Assembly: GCA_000226015.1 (NCBI GenBank)
Contig: JH153544.1
Coordinates: forward strand, 196,482-222,708
Direction: 5' to 3'
Source of the DNA: Mnemiopsis leidyi
Lineage: Eukaryota > Ctenophora > Tentaculata > Lobata > Bolinopsidae
Length of the DNA stretch: 26,227 nucleotides
The notes below the pieces were generated by a model. It did not search any database. It was not told the DNA's origin and worked only from the letters and a program-made list of their open reading frames with translations. A program made the translations under genes and the position numbers. Shown in pieces: positions 1 to 9,417 of the stretch (its first letter is position 1; each line of letters starts with the position of its first letter).

Positions 1-280
1 CGTCAACGTGCAGCACGAGCCACAGTTGACGAGATGATATCCGTCTAACGTTCAGCTTTAGCTGCGTGAGTCGGGTATCACCGCGACAACTTTTGGATGA
101 CTCACCACTCACATTGTGCTGCGCGCGGCCACGCCGCCGCGCGCTCCGCGGCAGCAGGGAGCTATACAATGTGTAGAAAGTTGGCTTAGCAACGCCCGTG
201 TTTCCTCTAACCAGAGCCCTGTTGCGTGCAAGCAACAAGTAAGCACCTGATTAGGTTATTAAGCCAACATAGCCCTGTGG

Positions 281-348
281 CTCGCGCTGCGCGCGCCCTA
301 TCGCGAGCTTTTGCGTCGCGCGTCGTCCTAATTTCGCGCTAAGCTCGC
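281..348. repeat. CpG-rich inverted repeats (hairpin potential)
   Basis: Two short perfect inverted repeats are nested in a CpG-rich patch. CTCGCG at 281-286 pairs with CGCGAG at 302-307, and GCGAGCTT at 303-310 pairs with AAGCTCGC at 341-348. Another CpG-rich stretch lies at about 119-155. This composition contrasts with the AT-rich surroundings and could be the end of a small palindromic mobile element or a CpG-island-like promoter patch; the sequence does not decide between them. Confidence 0.5.
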
Positions 349-467
349 ACAGTGATATACGTGTTTAGCAACTGGTTAGATAAAACCCGTTAAACTGCAA
401 ATGCCTAGGAAACGTGAAACAGCACGCTAAGATCAAATGCTAATCAAATAATCTCATAACTTGTAAG

Positions 468-563
468 TATATAAAATAAAATAGATATATAATAATATAT
501 ATAATAATATATATAAAATAATAATATATATAATAATATATATAAAATAAATAATAAATAATT
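468..563. repeat. AT microsatellite (TAATAATATATA-type)
   Basis: A low-complexity run made almost wholly of A and T, built from variants of ATAATAATATAT and ATAAAATAA. It has no coding potential. Confidence 0.85.
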
Positions 564-1639
564 GATAATGATGCCAGCATCATCACAGCTAAACTCTAAA
601 AATATCTTAAACTCTAAATTGAATATCTATTACATATAAAACTAAGTAGGACGTTCAAAAGCAAAATTTTGATGCCTTATTACATCAATACATCACACTC
701 CCAAAAACAGACTTTTAGGGTACAATTGATAAGTTGTCACGGTGATGCCGATTCTCGCAGCTCAACGGTAGACGGTTATAATCTCGTAAATTAATAAATG
801 TCACCTATATAAAATATCGACATGAATTTAGCTCTCATTTATCAAAAATATGTGCTTAAACAAACATCGTTAGGATTAGTTGGTAGTTAGATCATTAAGT
901 ACCCTCGACTCCGAGTATTGTAGATGATTTATTGATTACTTCTTCTTACTGTGTAGGCTTGCCATTTTAACAATACTTGCGGCCGCTTTCATTGTGTCAG
1001 GCGACCGCTGAATTTCCCGTGTCATGCCATCGCATATTGTTATTACAATTCACAGAATGAGGAATAAAAATACGCAACAGGCAACTCGCATTTCGCAAAC
1101 CACTAACCAGACGTCATTTCGATCAATTTCATTGTTCTGCACGTGTTAATGCAGCCGTTCAATGCAAGATTTGAAAACTGCACGCTGCACGCTCAAAGTT
1201 TGAACACAATAGCGCGTTTCTTCCATTGTTTGTTTCAAATATCTTGAGTCTGCAAGTGAGACGGACACTTTAGAGAGGTGGCTGTCTCTGCTAGAGTTTA
1301 TATGCGGTGATTAAGTAGTCAAAACTCTTATATTCAGTATTCTGAGTTCTGACCTTTTGAAAACTTAATTTTTGAATTTATATATGTTTTTAAAAATTCA
1401 GGGATACGTTAACTCGAAACTATCTCATATTGGTTGACCATTCTCGTAATTTAACAATAAAGTTTAAACTATAAAAAACGTGTAATAACTGATAGGAATT
1501 TATTGACTATAATCAATAATGAAAGTAAATTTGCTTTAATGTATCTGCAGTGGTGGCTCGCTGCTCATGTGCGTCATTCTGCGCTTCACAGTGTCCGTGC
1601 GCTCCAGTCACTCAATCATTAATCGCATTGCTTGAGTGT

Positions 1640-2035
1640 GCAAAATGAAATATATTATGATTTTTTTGATAAAATGCTGTAAATAAAAATTCTCCTTTTT
1701 CTGAATTCTTGCTTCTAATATCTTCGTGAATAGCACTCATAACAGCCTTCTTCACAGTTTCTTGTACCTGATCTTATCTGGCTTTTCTGTCTAACAACAG
1801 CTTCACTGTAAGACTTTATGTCCTGAACAGGAAGTGTATAATATTGCCTTCGATATGAGGCTGGCTTAATTCTATAACCTATTTAATTTCTTGCCTGGTG
1901 AAAGAAACTCTAGACATGCATAGTCCATTAAATGTGTATTGGCTTTACATATCACGTATAAGGGTTTACTGGTTTAGCAAGCTTCACGTAACCTGATGGT
2001 ACCAGCTACGCCTGTTGCAACAGGCTTCTCTAAAA
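1640..2035 (-). pseudogene. Possible degraded coding relic, unidentified
   Basis: On the minus strand several adjacent stretches read as fairly ordinary protein but in different frames separated by stops. About 30-35 codons end near 1755 (containing YYTLPVQDIKSYSEAVV), followed after a +1 shift by about 40 codons (containing VQETVKKAVMSAIHEDIR) running to about 1640. Upstream stretches at 1870-2033 are interrupted by TAA and TAG. This pattern is what an old retrocopy or transposon ORF leaves behind, but I do not recognise the family and chance is not excluded. It is not part of the GDE1-like gene, which is on the other strand. Confidence 0.22.
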
Positions 2036-2313
2036 CATTAGAAATTGAGTGTTTGCATTCAAGGTTGTACCCGACTGACGCATGATGGACCAAATGAAAG
2101 TAGCTCTAAAAGCTCATTGCCACAGCATGATGATAGGACTAAAAACGCGAGACATAAACGTTTAGTCAGAAGAATGAACATTGATTTAACTCACCATATT
2201 TCTCGAGTAAATTACTGTCATGAAACTTCCCCAAAATATCTGATGCCCAAAAGCCAAGCAATAAGCATAAACGATTCTTTATTTTGTTAAATGTACCAAT
2301 CTTAGCAGGAACT

Positions 2314-4477
2314 ATGATGTTGCGTTGGTTCCTTAACATGTTGATGGCTTTGTTTAGCTCCATCTTGACAGGAGTACTGATAAGAATTAATCCTGGTCGT
2401 GTTCCTACCTCTGATGATCTACAAAAGTTTATTGATGTGCTACTGTCCAATGATATTGCTCATCGAGGTGGATCTTTTGATGCACCAGAGAACACAATGT
2501 GTGCTTTCAACAAGGCTTTGGAGCACGGGTACAAAGTCATTGAAATTGATATTCAGTATACTGCAGATGGGATACCAGTTGGTAAGAATTTGTGCTAGAT
2601 TTTTGAATCTTCCATTGCAGTATGTGTTCAATAGTTCCATATCTCTTAACCGTCGTGAACATTTGAAGAAATACTAGCAAAGAATAGTCATTGAAATTTT
2701 GTTACATGATACATTTACTTCAGTGATACATGATGAAACCCTTGACCGTACCACAAATGGCAATGGAATGATATCAGACAAAACTATCAAGGAGTTAAAA
2801 ATGCTCACTGCCAATAGCAACTTCTCTGACATGTAAGTCTTCTTTTTTCTCTTGTAGATCTCAGATTTGATTCACTGAATTCTTGAAGACCACCGCACCT
2901 TTGAAGTTCTTTAAACAAGATTTTTTACTTTAAGCTCAGCTACAACAGTCAGTTAAATTAACAGACGTTTTTGTCTGTTTCACTGTCTGTAAACTGATGA
3001 AAATGGATAGTATCAACCTAACATTTCGATTTATAAATCCTCCCCCTCATTAATCTCTCATTGAAATACTGAGTATTTATTAAAGTTCTTTCAGAGTATG
3101 CTGCATTCAATCTTGCATTATTTTGATGCTCTTCAATTCATAGAAGATTAACTCTTACTTTTCACAGCTATGCAACAATAGAATACTGATATGATTATCT
3201 GATAGTAGTGTGTCCAAAATAACCCTTACTGATTTCTCGAATTCTCTCCTCAGAAATACAGTGAACGAGTTCCAGAAAAGTAACAAATTTCAGAGTGAAG
3301 CCTGTTTTAACATTTTTTTTATCAGGAATTAGACTTAAAGAGAGTTAGATACCAAGGTAAGGTGTTTAAATTATCTTTGTTACTGTTGATGTTCCATTGT
3401 TAACTACGACTAACACCGTTTTGTATAAATATGTCTGTGATGGAGTTGAGTATTTAAGCTACTACTTCTAGGCTCTGAGGAACAATGAAAGGATAGATTA
3501 CATCTTCACATCAATTCATCCCATGTTCTCTTGATATTTCAACCTATAATTAAAATCTTTACCTCATTCCTGATCTAAATGGCTGTAAATTATTTTTAAA
3601 ACAGGGCTTACTGATTCAAAGTCTCACCTAGAATCACATTCACGATGAACATAATAGATTCTTCAGGGCTTCGGCTGTTTTTGTGTTTAATTGTTTTTGA
3701 ATTTTTATCAACATGGCAATCCCTCTGATCGGACTTTCTCTCTTTTTCAGAAATGACTGCAAAATTCCTACTCTTGATGAAACGATAGAGTTTGCTATTG
3801 CCAACGATATTATTTTGTTGTTCGATGTGAAGGGAGGAATATTCTGCAGCAAGGTATCCAGTGAAAAATTGCAAGGCTGACTTTCAATTTTGATGCCCAA
3901 AATTTACATTTCACCCTTGGCTTTATTTCAACTTAATTTTCTTGTCGTTATATAATAATATCTTTATAACTCCATGATATCCATACACTTCTAAAGTTAA
4001 AATTAATCAAAATAAACTTCCTCTCTATTTCAGATAACTAATACCCTGACTCAAATTAAAGAAAAATATCCACAATTCCAAAACAAGTTCGCAGTCATCT
4101 CTTTCTTCCCCGATGTCCTGCACAGGGTGCGGAAAGACCACCCCACTGTCTTCACGGGCTTTACGCGCCGTCACGACCACATCCAAAACGAAGCCCTCAA
4201 AGCAGGATACCACTCTCCTTCACTCCACCAATTCTTTTTTGTCAGTGACAAAATATTTGATTTCTTAATGTTTTACATTTTTGTCCCCTGGATGAAGATC
4301 AACATGTTGGAGATAAGGAAGGATGATGTAAGCGAGAGTTACGTTAGGGATGTTGCTCCCAGACCTGTCCTAACTTGGACTGTTAATGATCCTGTGGAGA
4401 AGAAATTCTTCAAGAGGATCGGCTGTTCCGTCATGACTGACATTGTGTCGGATGGTGTGTCTAATGTTCCAAATTAG
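2314..4477 (+). CDS. GDE1: GDE1-like glycerophosphodiester phosphodiesterase (4 exons)
   Basis: Coding exons are 2314-2581, 2724-2832, 3751-3853 and 4034-4477 (924 nt, 307 aa; human GDE1 is 331 aa). Donors are GTAAGA, GTAAGT and GTATCC, and acceptors are CAG. The protein opens with a hydrophobic anchor (residues 1-26). The GDPD catalytic set follows: HRGGSFDAPENT at 50-61, E77/D79 (EID) and H92 in VIHDETLDRTT, which spans the exon 1/2 junction. KIPTLDE and LFDVKG follow in exon 3, and LTWTVNDP and TDIVSDG near the C-terminus. A second hydrophobic stretch near 232-250 (FLMFYIFVPWM) matches the second membrane segment of GDE1. The family is a membrane enzyme that hydrolyses glycerophosphodiesters such as glycerophosphoinositol or glycerophospho-N-acylethanolamine in a divalent-metal-dependent way. 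All key residues are present, so activity is expected. The start is the first of two ATGs (2314, 2317) in this frame; an upstream non-coding exon is possible. Confidence 0.92.
2833..3750 (+). other. Intron 2 of the GDE1-like gene
   Basis: A 918-bp intron with donor GTAAGT and acceptor TCTTTTTCAG. It is far longer than introns 1 (142 bp) and 3 (180 bp) of this gene. I see no nested gene or repeat in it; open frames on the minus strand near 3608-3900 are shadows. Confidence 0.7.
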
Positions 4478-4837
4478 TTTCATTGAGAAGTAAGAACTGA
4501 TAGGATGTGTATTGTAAGTTTTTGTGGATATCACACGTTTTATTTCGGCTGTTTTTTATTTAGCGCTGTTCTGTTATAGAAGTTATGTTATGATTTGATT
4601 TCTTGGATAGATGAATAGACAATAGTAATTTTATTTGTTGAAATTTGGTAAAATCTTGCCAATCTTTATTTACACCAGGGCTTTTTGAATGCATCACAGT
4701 GTTTAAAATTAAGAACTATGACTGGAATATCATGATCATGTAATCACGCTTAATGTTAATATATATAGAGCAATCGACTTTATTCAAGCACCGTCATTCG
4801 TCAAGTGTATTGTATTATTGGAAAGGCCTATTAAAGA

Positions 4838-4843
4838 AATAAA
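4838..4843 (+). terminator. Polyadenylation signal AATAAA, GDE1-like gene
   Basis: A canonical AATAAA hexamer about 360 bases after the stop codon on the coding strand, and the first canonical hexamer I found in the 3' region. Confidence 0.5.
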
Positions 4844-5095
4844 TGCATGCTAAGTCATAAAGTTATAGAAAAGTGAGTCGTAATGTCTTCCATTTTTCAA
4901 GGTAGTACCGAATCTATGGTAATGAGTAATCTAGCAGTATAGTACTAAGATTATTTTACCGCCTAGTACAGATAATTACATTGAACCATATCCTAGTATT
5001 TAGTAGCACTTGCTCACTTCCTCCAACTATTCACTAGAATACATCATTAAGAAATGTACAAGTTTTACATCTAACTCAGAGACTGCAGCTGTGTT

Positions 5096-5140
5096 ACGCA
5101 GTACATAGTGTATGTGTACGCAGTACATAGTGTATATAAA
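5096..5140. repeat. 22-bp tandem duplication
   Basis: The unit ACGCAGTACATAGTGTATGTGT occurs at 5096-5117 and again, diverging at its end, from 5118. Intergenic, with no evident function. Confidence 0.8.
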
Positions 5141-5975
5141 TGTATGAGTGTCAGGTGTGCGCATGTTTCGTGGCAGCTGACAGATATGTGTGTACATTGT
5201 AAGCTCATTTTGGGGAGTAGTTCTTATTATAGAGAATAGATTATTTGGAGAAGAGAAAACTTCGCCTACTAATACATACACTGACAAGGTATTCTAAATC
5301 ATTTTCAGATACAAATAGACATTTTATGATTGACAGGTTAAATAATAATTTAATATGGTTTGCTCAATGATGTGAAATTGTGTTTGTTAATGATGATATT
5401 TTATATTTGTCTAATTTCGAGCGTGTTGTTACTAGGTAGTTTACCGTATTATCTCTCGGAATGTTCTAGAGGTAAATCGTTATTTTATTGGTTGATGTTA
5501 TCACCTGTTTTGTTAGATTTTTCATGCCATGTTTTTGAGGAGCGATGATTTTAATATGCAACTTTTCAACTGTATAAGTAACTAGTAGATACTAGTGTAT
5601 TGCGTGACTGCGTTGCTAAGTACTGGTAAAATGCATTTTCTCCTCATTTTGCATCCTTTATGAAACGGTTTTTGTGCACGTTGCAACATTTGCAAATTTA
5701 AACATTCAATTGGGTTTGAAAATCATATGAAATGAATATTTATTATTAACCGTGCTCATGAATGAAATTTTAGATTCAATTTGTAATCCATTGTACCGTG
5801 TATTACTGCTTACTTAATTTCAAGATGAAACTTGAGACAATATTATAAATTTAACATCCTATTTGTTTTAGTAACTGTGTAAAACTTCCTCGCATGTGCA
5901 GTATAAAATTTCATTATCTCTAAATATACTTAAGTGTACAAAACGCACGCTGAGCCCCATGCTAGCTCCCTGGTC

Positions 5976-6008
5976 CCCACATCAACCTAACTCTCCCTCT
6001 CACCCAGG
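5976..6008 (+). promoter_or_regulatory. Splice acceptor directly before the CCDC87 ATG
   Basis: A pyrimidine-rich run ends in CTCTCACCCAG at 6007, followed by one base and then the ATG. This is a strong 3' splice site, so the mRNA probably has an upstream non-coding exon in 4.9-5.9 kb, or receives a trans-spliced leader if the organism does that. I could not choose among candidate donors upstream (for example GTAAAT at 5471). Confidence 0.55.
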
Positions 6009-8666
6009 ATGCTGGTCGAGCCGGTAGTTCCCCCACGTGACGTCTACCAGTTTCCCTCCTTCTCCATCTTCTCACCTGAGCCGCTAGAGAAAGTCGAGGA
6101 TGTTGAGGAATCCGAGAAATATGACGGCTTTGAACGTCCTCCTTCCCCTCTTGAGGAGGTGATCCAGCAGCCTCCCAAACTTTACGAGCAGTTTCTAGAG
6201 ATATTACAAGAACGAGTGAAACCTAATGCAGCTTGCACGAACTTGTCTATAGAACACCAGGAGGGACTTATTTCCATCATATTCTCTGAGGTTTACACAA
6301 GGTGGAACAGTCTGTGTGAGGCTATAAACGATCCTCATTTAACCTCCGCACAGAACAAGAAGGTCCATGTCATGTTGTTCATAAATGTGGTGGAGATTTG
6401 CCAGGATTTGTTCGCTAATTATCTCAACAAGATCAGTAAGTTGGAGGGCAAGGGCGTCTTCTCCAGATCAGTTAACGTTTCCCGTATTAAAGGTTCCCTA
6501 ATTTCTGAGGCAAGCAAGTCACTCAACGTTCATCGGCTACGGCAGAAGATTTTACAAGAGTTTAAAACGTGCAACAATTCAACCCCTTCAACCAGAAAGA
6601 ACGGACAAGACATCGATTCCAAGGAAGATCTGCTAGGTTATCTCGACAAGATTGTCCCCAAGACCACCTCCCTGACCATAGACCCGGGATTATCACAGAA
6701 AGTTAACGCAATAGAAAGCAAGTTGCGACTATCGACGTTGCAATCAGAAAAGTCGTTTAGCACTAAAAGTCTGGCCCGATCTCAGGGATTAGATCCAGGT
6801 CAAGGAGGTAGTGATGGTGAAGTGTCATCTCTAGAACCAACTGTCTCTCCCACTAAAGTCCCGCATGAAGACTCCGTGATATTCAGACACCGAGATTTAG
6901 AGTTCCTGCTCTCGGAGAACAGAGTTCCTGCACCTCAAGTGTCGGCGGGGGACGACGAGGAGGAGTTGGCGGCGGTGTTGCAAGCCTCCACTAAGGCTGC
7001 CCCGCCAAAACACCGACCTGCCCCGCGGAGAACCCGCCTTGTTTCAGATCTTAGTGATTGTACTGTTGATCAGGCGACACTTCCTGTTCAACCTGCCATC
7101 ACTTCTAATGTCATGCCCGATAAAACGGTCGTTAAAACTTCGGATATTCGTGTTTCCGAGAGAGTTCCCCAGTCGGACATGATTTTAGATCTGTCTCCAT
7201 GTCTGTACAACGAGTTGTTGAACGAGATCGATGAAACGGACATAGCCTTTCTGGATAGAAACCTGTTTATGGGGCAGGAGATCAAGGACGTTTATAACGA
7301 GATTTACAAAACCATAGATCACGAGCATGTCAAATTTACCTCAGACATGGAGCCCCCTTGTCCTGACCTCCCTACAGCGGATCATTACTTCAACTCGGGA
7401 ATAATGAGGAAAAAGAGGGTTAAAAACAGGAGGATAAATGATAGAATAAAGGTTAACGACAAGCCTCCCTGGGGCCAGTGTAGTAGAGAGGAGTGGGAGG
7501 CTAATGTGCATTTTCAGGGCAGCGAATCGAATGGGGAACCCAGCGAGGTATTTCCGAGTCAACTCATCAAAGTTCCCGTTTTCTCTGACTTTGACACCAA
7601 CAACTTCAAAGTTCCTGCCGAGGTCAAGTCTTCCAGGGAGGGTAAATCTTACACAAACTGGCTGCAGTGGTGGAAGTCAATCATGTCCGCGGAGGACTAC
7701 CAGAAGTACCTTTCCATCCGAGAGAGCGACTATCTTGCCCTTATTTTCCATCTATACGACTCGGAGGAGGATGTAGATTCGTGTGACGAGCGTGACGTCA
7801 TGTTGGAACAGGAGCTGCTGAAGGAGCGTGAAAAACGGGACAAGTTGTTGCAGGCCATGTTGGAGGAGAAAAACAAGGTTGTTCCCGGTTGTTGGAATGC
7901 GAATGCCATCATGATGGGCGGACTTGGCAAGGATCCAGACCTTGAGGAGGGATCTTTGAGCGGGAAACTTACTCCGGAGAAGATCACCCACCTGGCTCAA
8001 TCTAGCTCAACTCTCCGCAAATACGCTCGATCTAAATCTGCCGAAAGTTCCAGCACGATGGCACCCAAGAGCGTCTTTTCTAAGGAATCAAAAACGATCG
8101 TTCAGACTGTCTCTCAAGAAGTTGGCAGTGTGAATATGCCGTCTCCGGCATTGGAAAGCAAGATGTTGCAGGACAGACTTAACAATATTTGGAAGAAGCT
8201 TGAAATGCCTGAGGACGACAGGATAGACATGACTATCAAGTATTGTAAGATTGACTCTAAAAGTCTCAAAAACGTCGTGGACCTTTGGGAGCAAGCCTGC
8301 AACGCTATTTCCAGTCGTGAGAAACTCATTCTCGAACTTGAAATTTTCGAGAAGGACGCATCAGATCCGCAGCGGCTGTTTGGTCAGAACAGCAAGACGT
8401 CTCGTATTCTAGAAGAAAAGAAACGTTCAGCGCTTCATCGTCGAATCAAAAAGTGCGAAAAACAAGTCAATGATCACGTGAAAAAGGTGCACAGTAACCT
8501 AGGCGACACCGTCACATACCAAGGCCGGGTGTATCTCGATAAAATGTCACGTGATCTGACTGAAATGTTGTATTGGTTACAGCAGGAACGCCGTCAGGCG
8601 GCGCTGGAGCAGGGCGGCATGGTAATGGTGGATTTGCCGCCTGTTTCTCCCCTTGACCTGGTTTAA
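6009..8666 (+). CDS. CCDC87: CCDC87, coiled-coil domain-containing protein 87
   Basis: A single 885-codon open frame; the human protein is about 849 aa and is also encoded by one coding exon. Landmarks I recognise from the family are: the N-terminal proline-rich start (MLVEPVVPP); the central WLQWWKSIMSAEDYQKYL near residues 551-567, followed by an acidic stretch; a coiled coil at about 600-625 (LLKEREKRDKLLQAMLEEK); the conserved CWNANAIMMGGLG; and a well conserved C-terminal half with IWKKLEMPEDDRIDMTIKY (about 723-741), ILEEKKRSALHRRIKK and YLDKMSRDLTEMLYWLQQER (about 845-864). In mammals CCDC87 is needed for normal sperm head and flagellum formation, so a role in motile ciliated or flagellated cells is inferred. 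The middle part (residues 180-400) is low-conservation, Ser/Pro-rich linker. The start at 6009 fits the family N-terminus and sits one base after a splice acceptor. It is convergent with the GPCR gene. Confidence 0.93.
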   Translation: MLVEPVVPPRDVYQFPSFSIFSPEPLEKVEDVEESEKYDGFERPPSPLEEVIQQPPKLYEQFLEILQERVKPNAACTNLSIEHQEGLISIIFSEVYTRWNSLCEAINDPHLTSAQNKKVHVMLFINVVEICQDLFANYLNKISKLEGKGVFSRSVNVSRIKGSLISEASKSLNVHRLRQKILQEFKTCNNSTPSTRKNGQDIDSKEDLLGYLDKIVPKTTSLTIDPGLSQKVNAIESKLRLSTLQSEKSFSTKSLARSQGLDPGQGGSDGEVSSLEPTVSPTKVPHEDSVIFRHRDLEFLLSENRVPAPQVSAGDDEEELAAVLQASTKAAPPKHRPAPRRTRLVSDLSDCTVDQATLPVQPAITSNVMPDKTVVKTSDIRVSERVPQSDMILDLSPCLYNELLNEIDETDIAFLDRNLFMGQEIKDVYNEIYKTIDHEHVKFTSDMEPPCPDLPTADHYFNSGIMRKKRVKNRRINDRIKVNDKPPWGQCSREEWEANVHFQGSESNGEPSEVFPSQLIKVPVFSDFDTNNFKVPAEVKSSREGKSYTNWLQWWKSIMSAEDYQKYLSIRESDYLALIFHLYDSEEDVDSCDERDVMLEQELLKEREKRDKLLQAMLEEKNKVVPGCWNANAIMMGGLGKDPDLEEGSLSGKLTPEKITHLAQSSSTLRKYARSKSAESSSTMAPKSVFSKESKTIVQTVSQEVGSVNMPSPALESKMLQDRLNNIWKKLEMPEDDRIDMTIKYCKIDSKSLKNVVDLWEQACNAISSREKLILELEIFEKDASDPQRLFGQNSKTSRILEEKKRSALHRRIKKCEKQVNDHVKKVHSNLGDTVTYQGRVYLDKMSRDLTEMLYWLQQERRQAALEQGGMVMVDLPPVSPLDLV

Positions 8667-8863
8667 AAGGTTCAGCGATAAGTTATTGAGGTATTGGATT
8701 GGTTTTGCGGTTCAGCAGGGTTGATATTTTGGTTGGGTTATGGGGTCACATTCAAACGCCATAAGAAATTGTACAGAAATCAGAATTTTTCAGAATTAAT
8801 CAGAAAACAGAATGTAAATAGTTTTATATCTTTTATAGTTTCTATTTGATTTAAATGATGTTT

Positions 8864-8869
8864 AATAAA
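8864..8869 (+). terminator. Polyadenylation signal AATAAA, CCDC87
   Basis: A canonical hexamer about 200 bases after the CCDC87 stop codon, on the coding strand. Confidence 0.75.
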
Positions 8870-9192
8870 GTGTATTTCAAGTGTAGTAAAGCCTTTAATA
8901 TGTACTCAAACGTGTGAATGATTTTCCGCTAATAGAACGAAATTAATTACACTTACGTATGGTTTTCATTTCGAAATTCCAATTAAACCGAAACTGTTAT
9001 TGCGTTTTCTTCAACTTCTTTCAGACAGACTGTATAGACGAACCGTTTTCTTCGTGTTATGAATGGCTGTAACATTGAGCTCACTAATGGTTTCCGAAAC
9101 AATGTTATTGAGATCACCTCATGCAGCTTCTGTTTTCTTCTGAATGTTATATCAGCTTCGCGCGGTAACTCTACGTAACGCGCGAAGTTCCT

Positions 9193-9198
9193 TTTATT
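9193..9198 (-). terminator. Polyadenylation signal AATAAA, adhesion GPCR
   Basis: TTTATT on the plus strand (AATAAA on the coding minus strand) lies about 220 bases beyond the GPCR stop codon. Confidence 0.65.
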
Positions 9199-9417
9199 GC
9201 TCACGTACTCCCGTATTACGTGACGTTACTATAGAAACTTCCCGATTTGAACTAAAACTTGACAAATAACCTGACTGATAGCCGCAATTTAGCTCCCACC
9301 AAAAGTCCTTAAAGTTCATTATAATAATGAGACACACTTGGAGTTCGAGAACGATAGAAAATATTCACAAGAACAAACTCTCTCCAACGAATTTGTGATA
9401 ACCAACAACGAGCTTAT

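Larger units (their letters stand above)
1..2313. other. Non-coding region upstream of the GDE1-like gene
   Basis: I see no convincing gene here. The first 360 bases are CpG-rich and contain short palindromes. An AT-only microsatellite follows at about 468-563, and the rest is AT-rich unique-looking sequence. The open frame at 2045-2290 lacks an ATG start and family features, and probably represents 5' leader or promoter DNA of the downstream gene. A possible broken coding relic on the minus strand (1640-2035) is listed separately. No clear TATA box or transcription start could be fixed. Confidence 0.5.
4478..6008. other. GDE1 3' region and CCDC87 upstream region
   Basis: No gene is supported here. 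The GDE1-like 3'UTR probably runs to the polyadenylation signal at 4838-4843. A 22-bp tandem duplication lies at 5096-5140. A short hydrophobic open frame at 5360-5548 begins without ATG and has no family features. The last 60 bases are pyrimidine-rich and end in a splice acceptor just before the CCDC87 start codon. Confidence 0.5.
8667..9417. other. Convergent 3' ends of CCDC87 and the adhesion GPCR
   Basis: The 3'UTR of CCDC87 (+) runs to about 8890 and the 3'UTR of the GPCR (-) extends from 9417 down to about 9180. The two polyadenylation signals are only about 330 bases apart, so transcript overlap is possible. No other gene is seen. Confidence 0.6.

Noticed and set aside
5360..5548. Hydrophobic 62-codon open frame that might be a small membrane protein
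   Set aside because: It lacks an ATG start, and AT-rich DNA readily gives Leu/Phe/Ile-rich frames.
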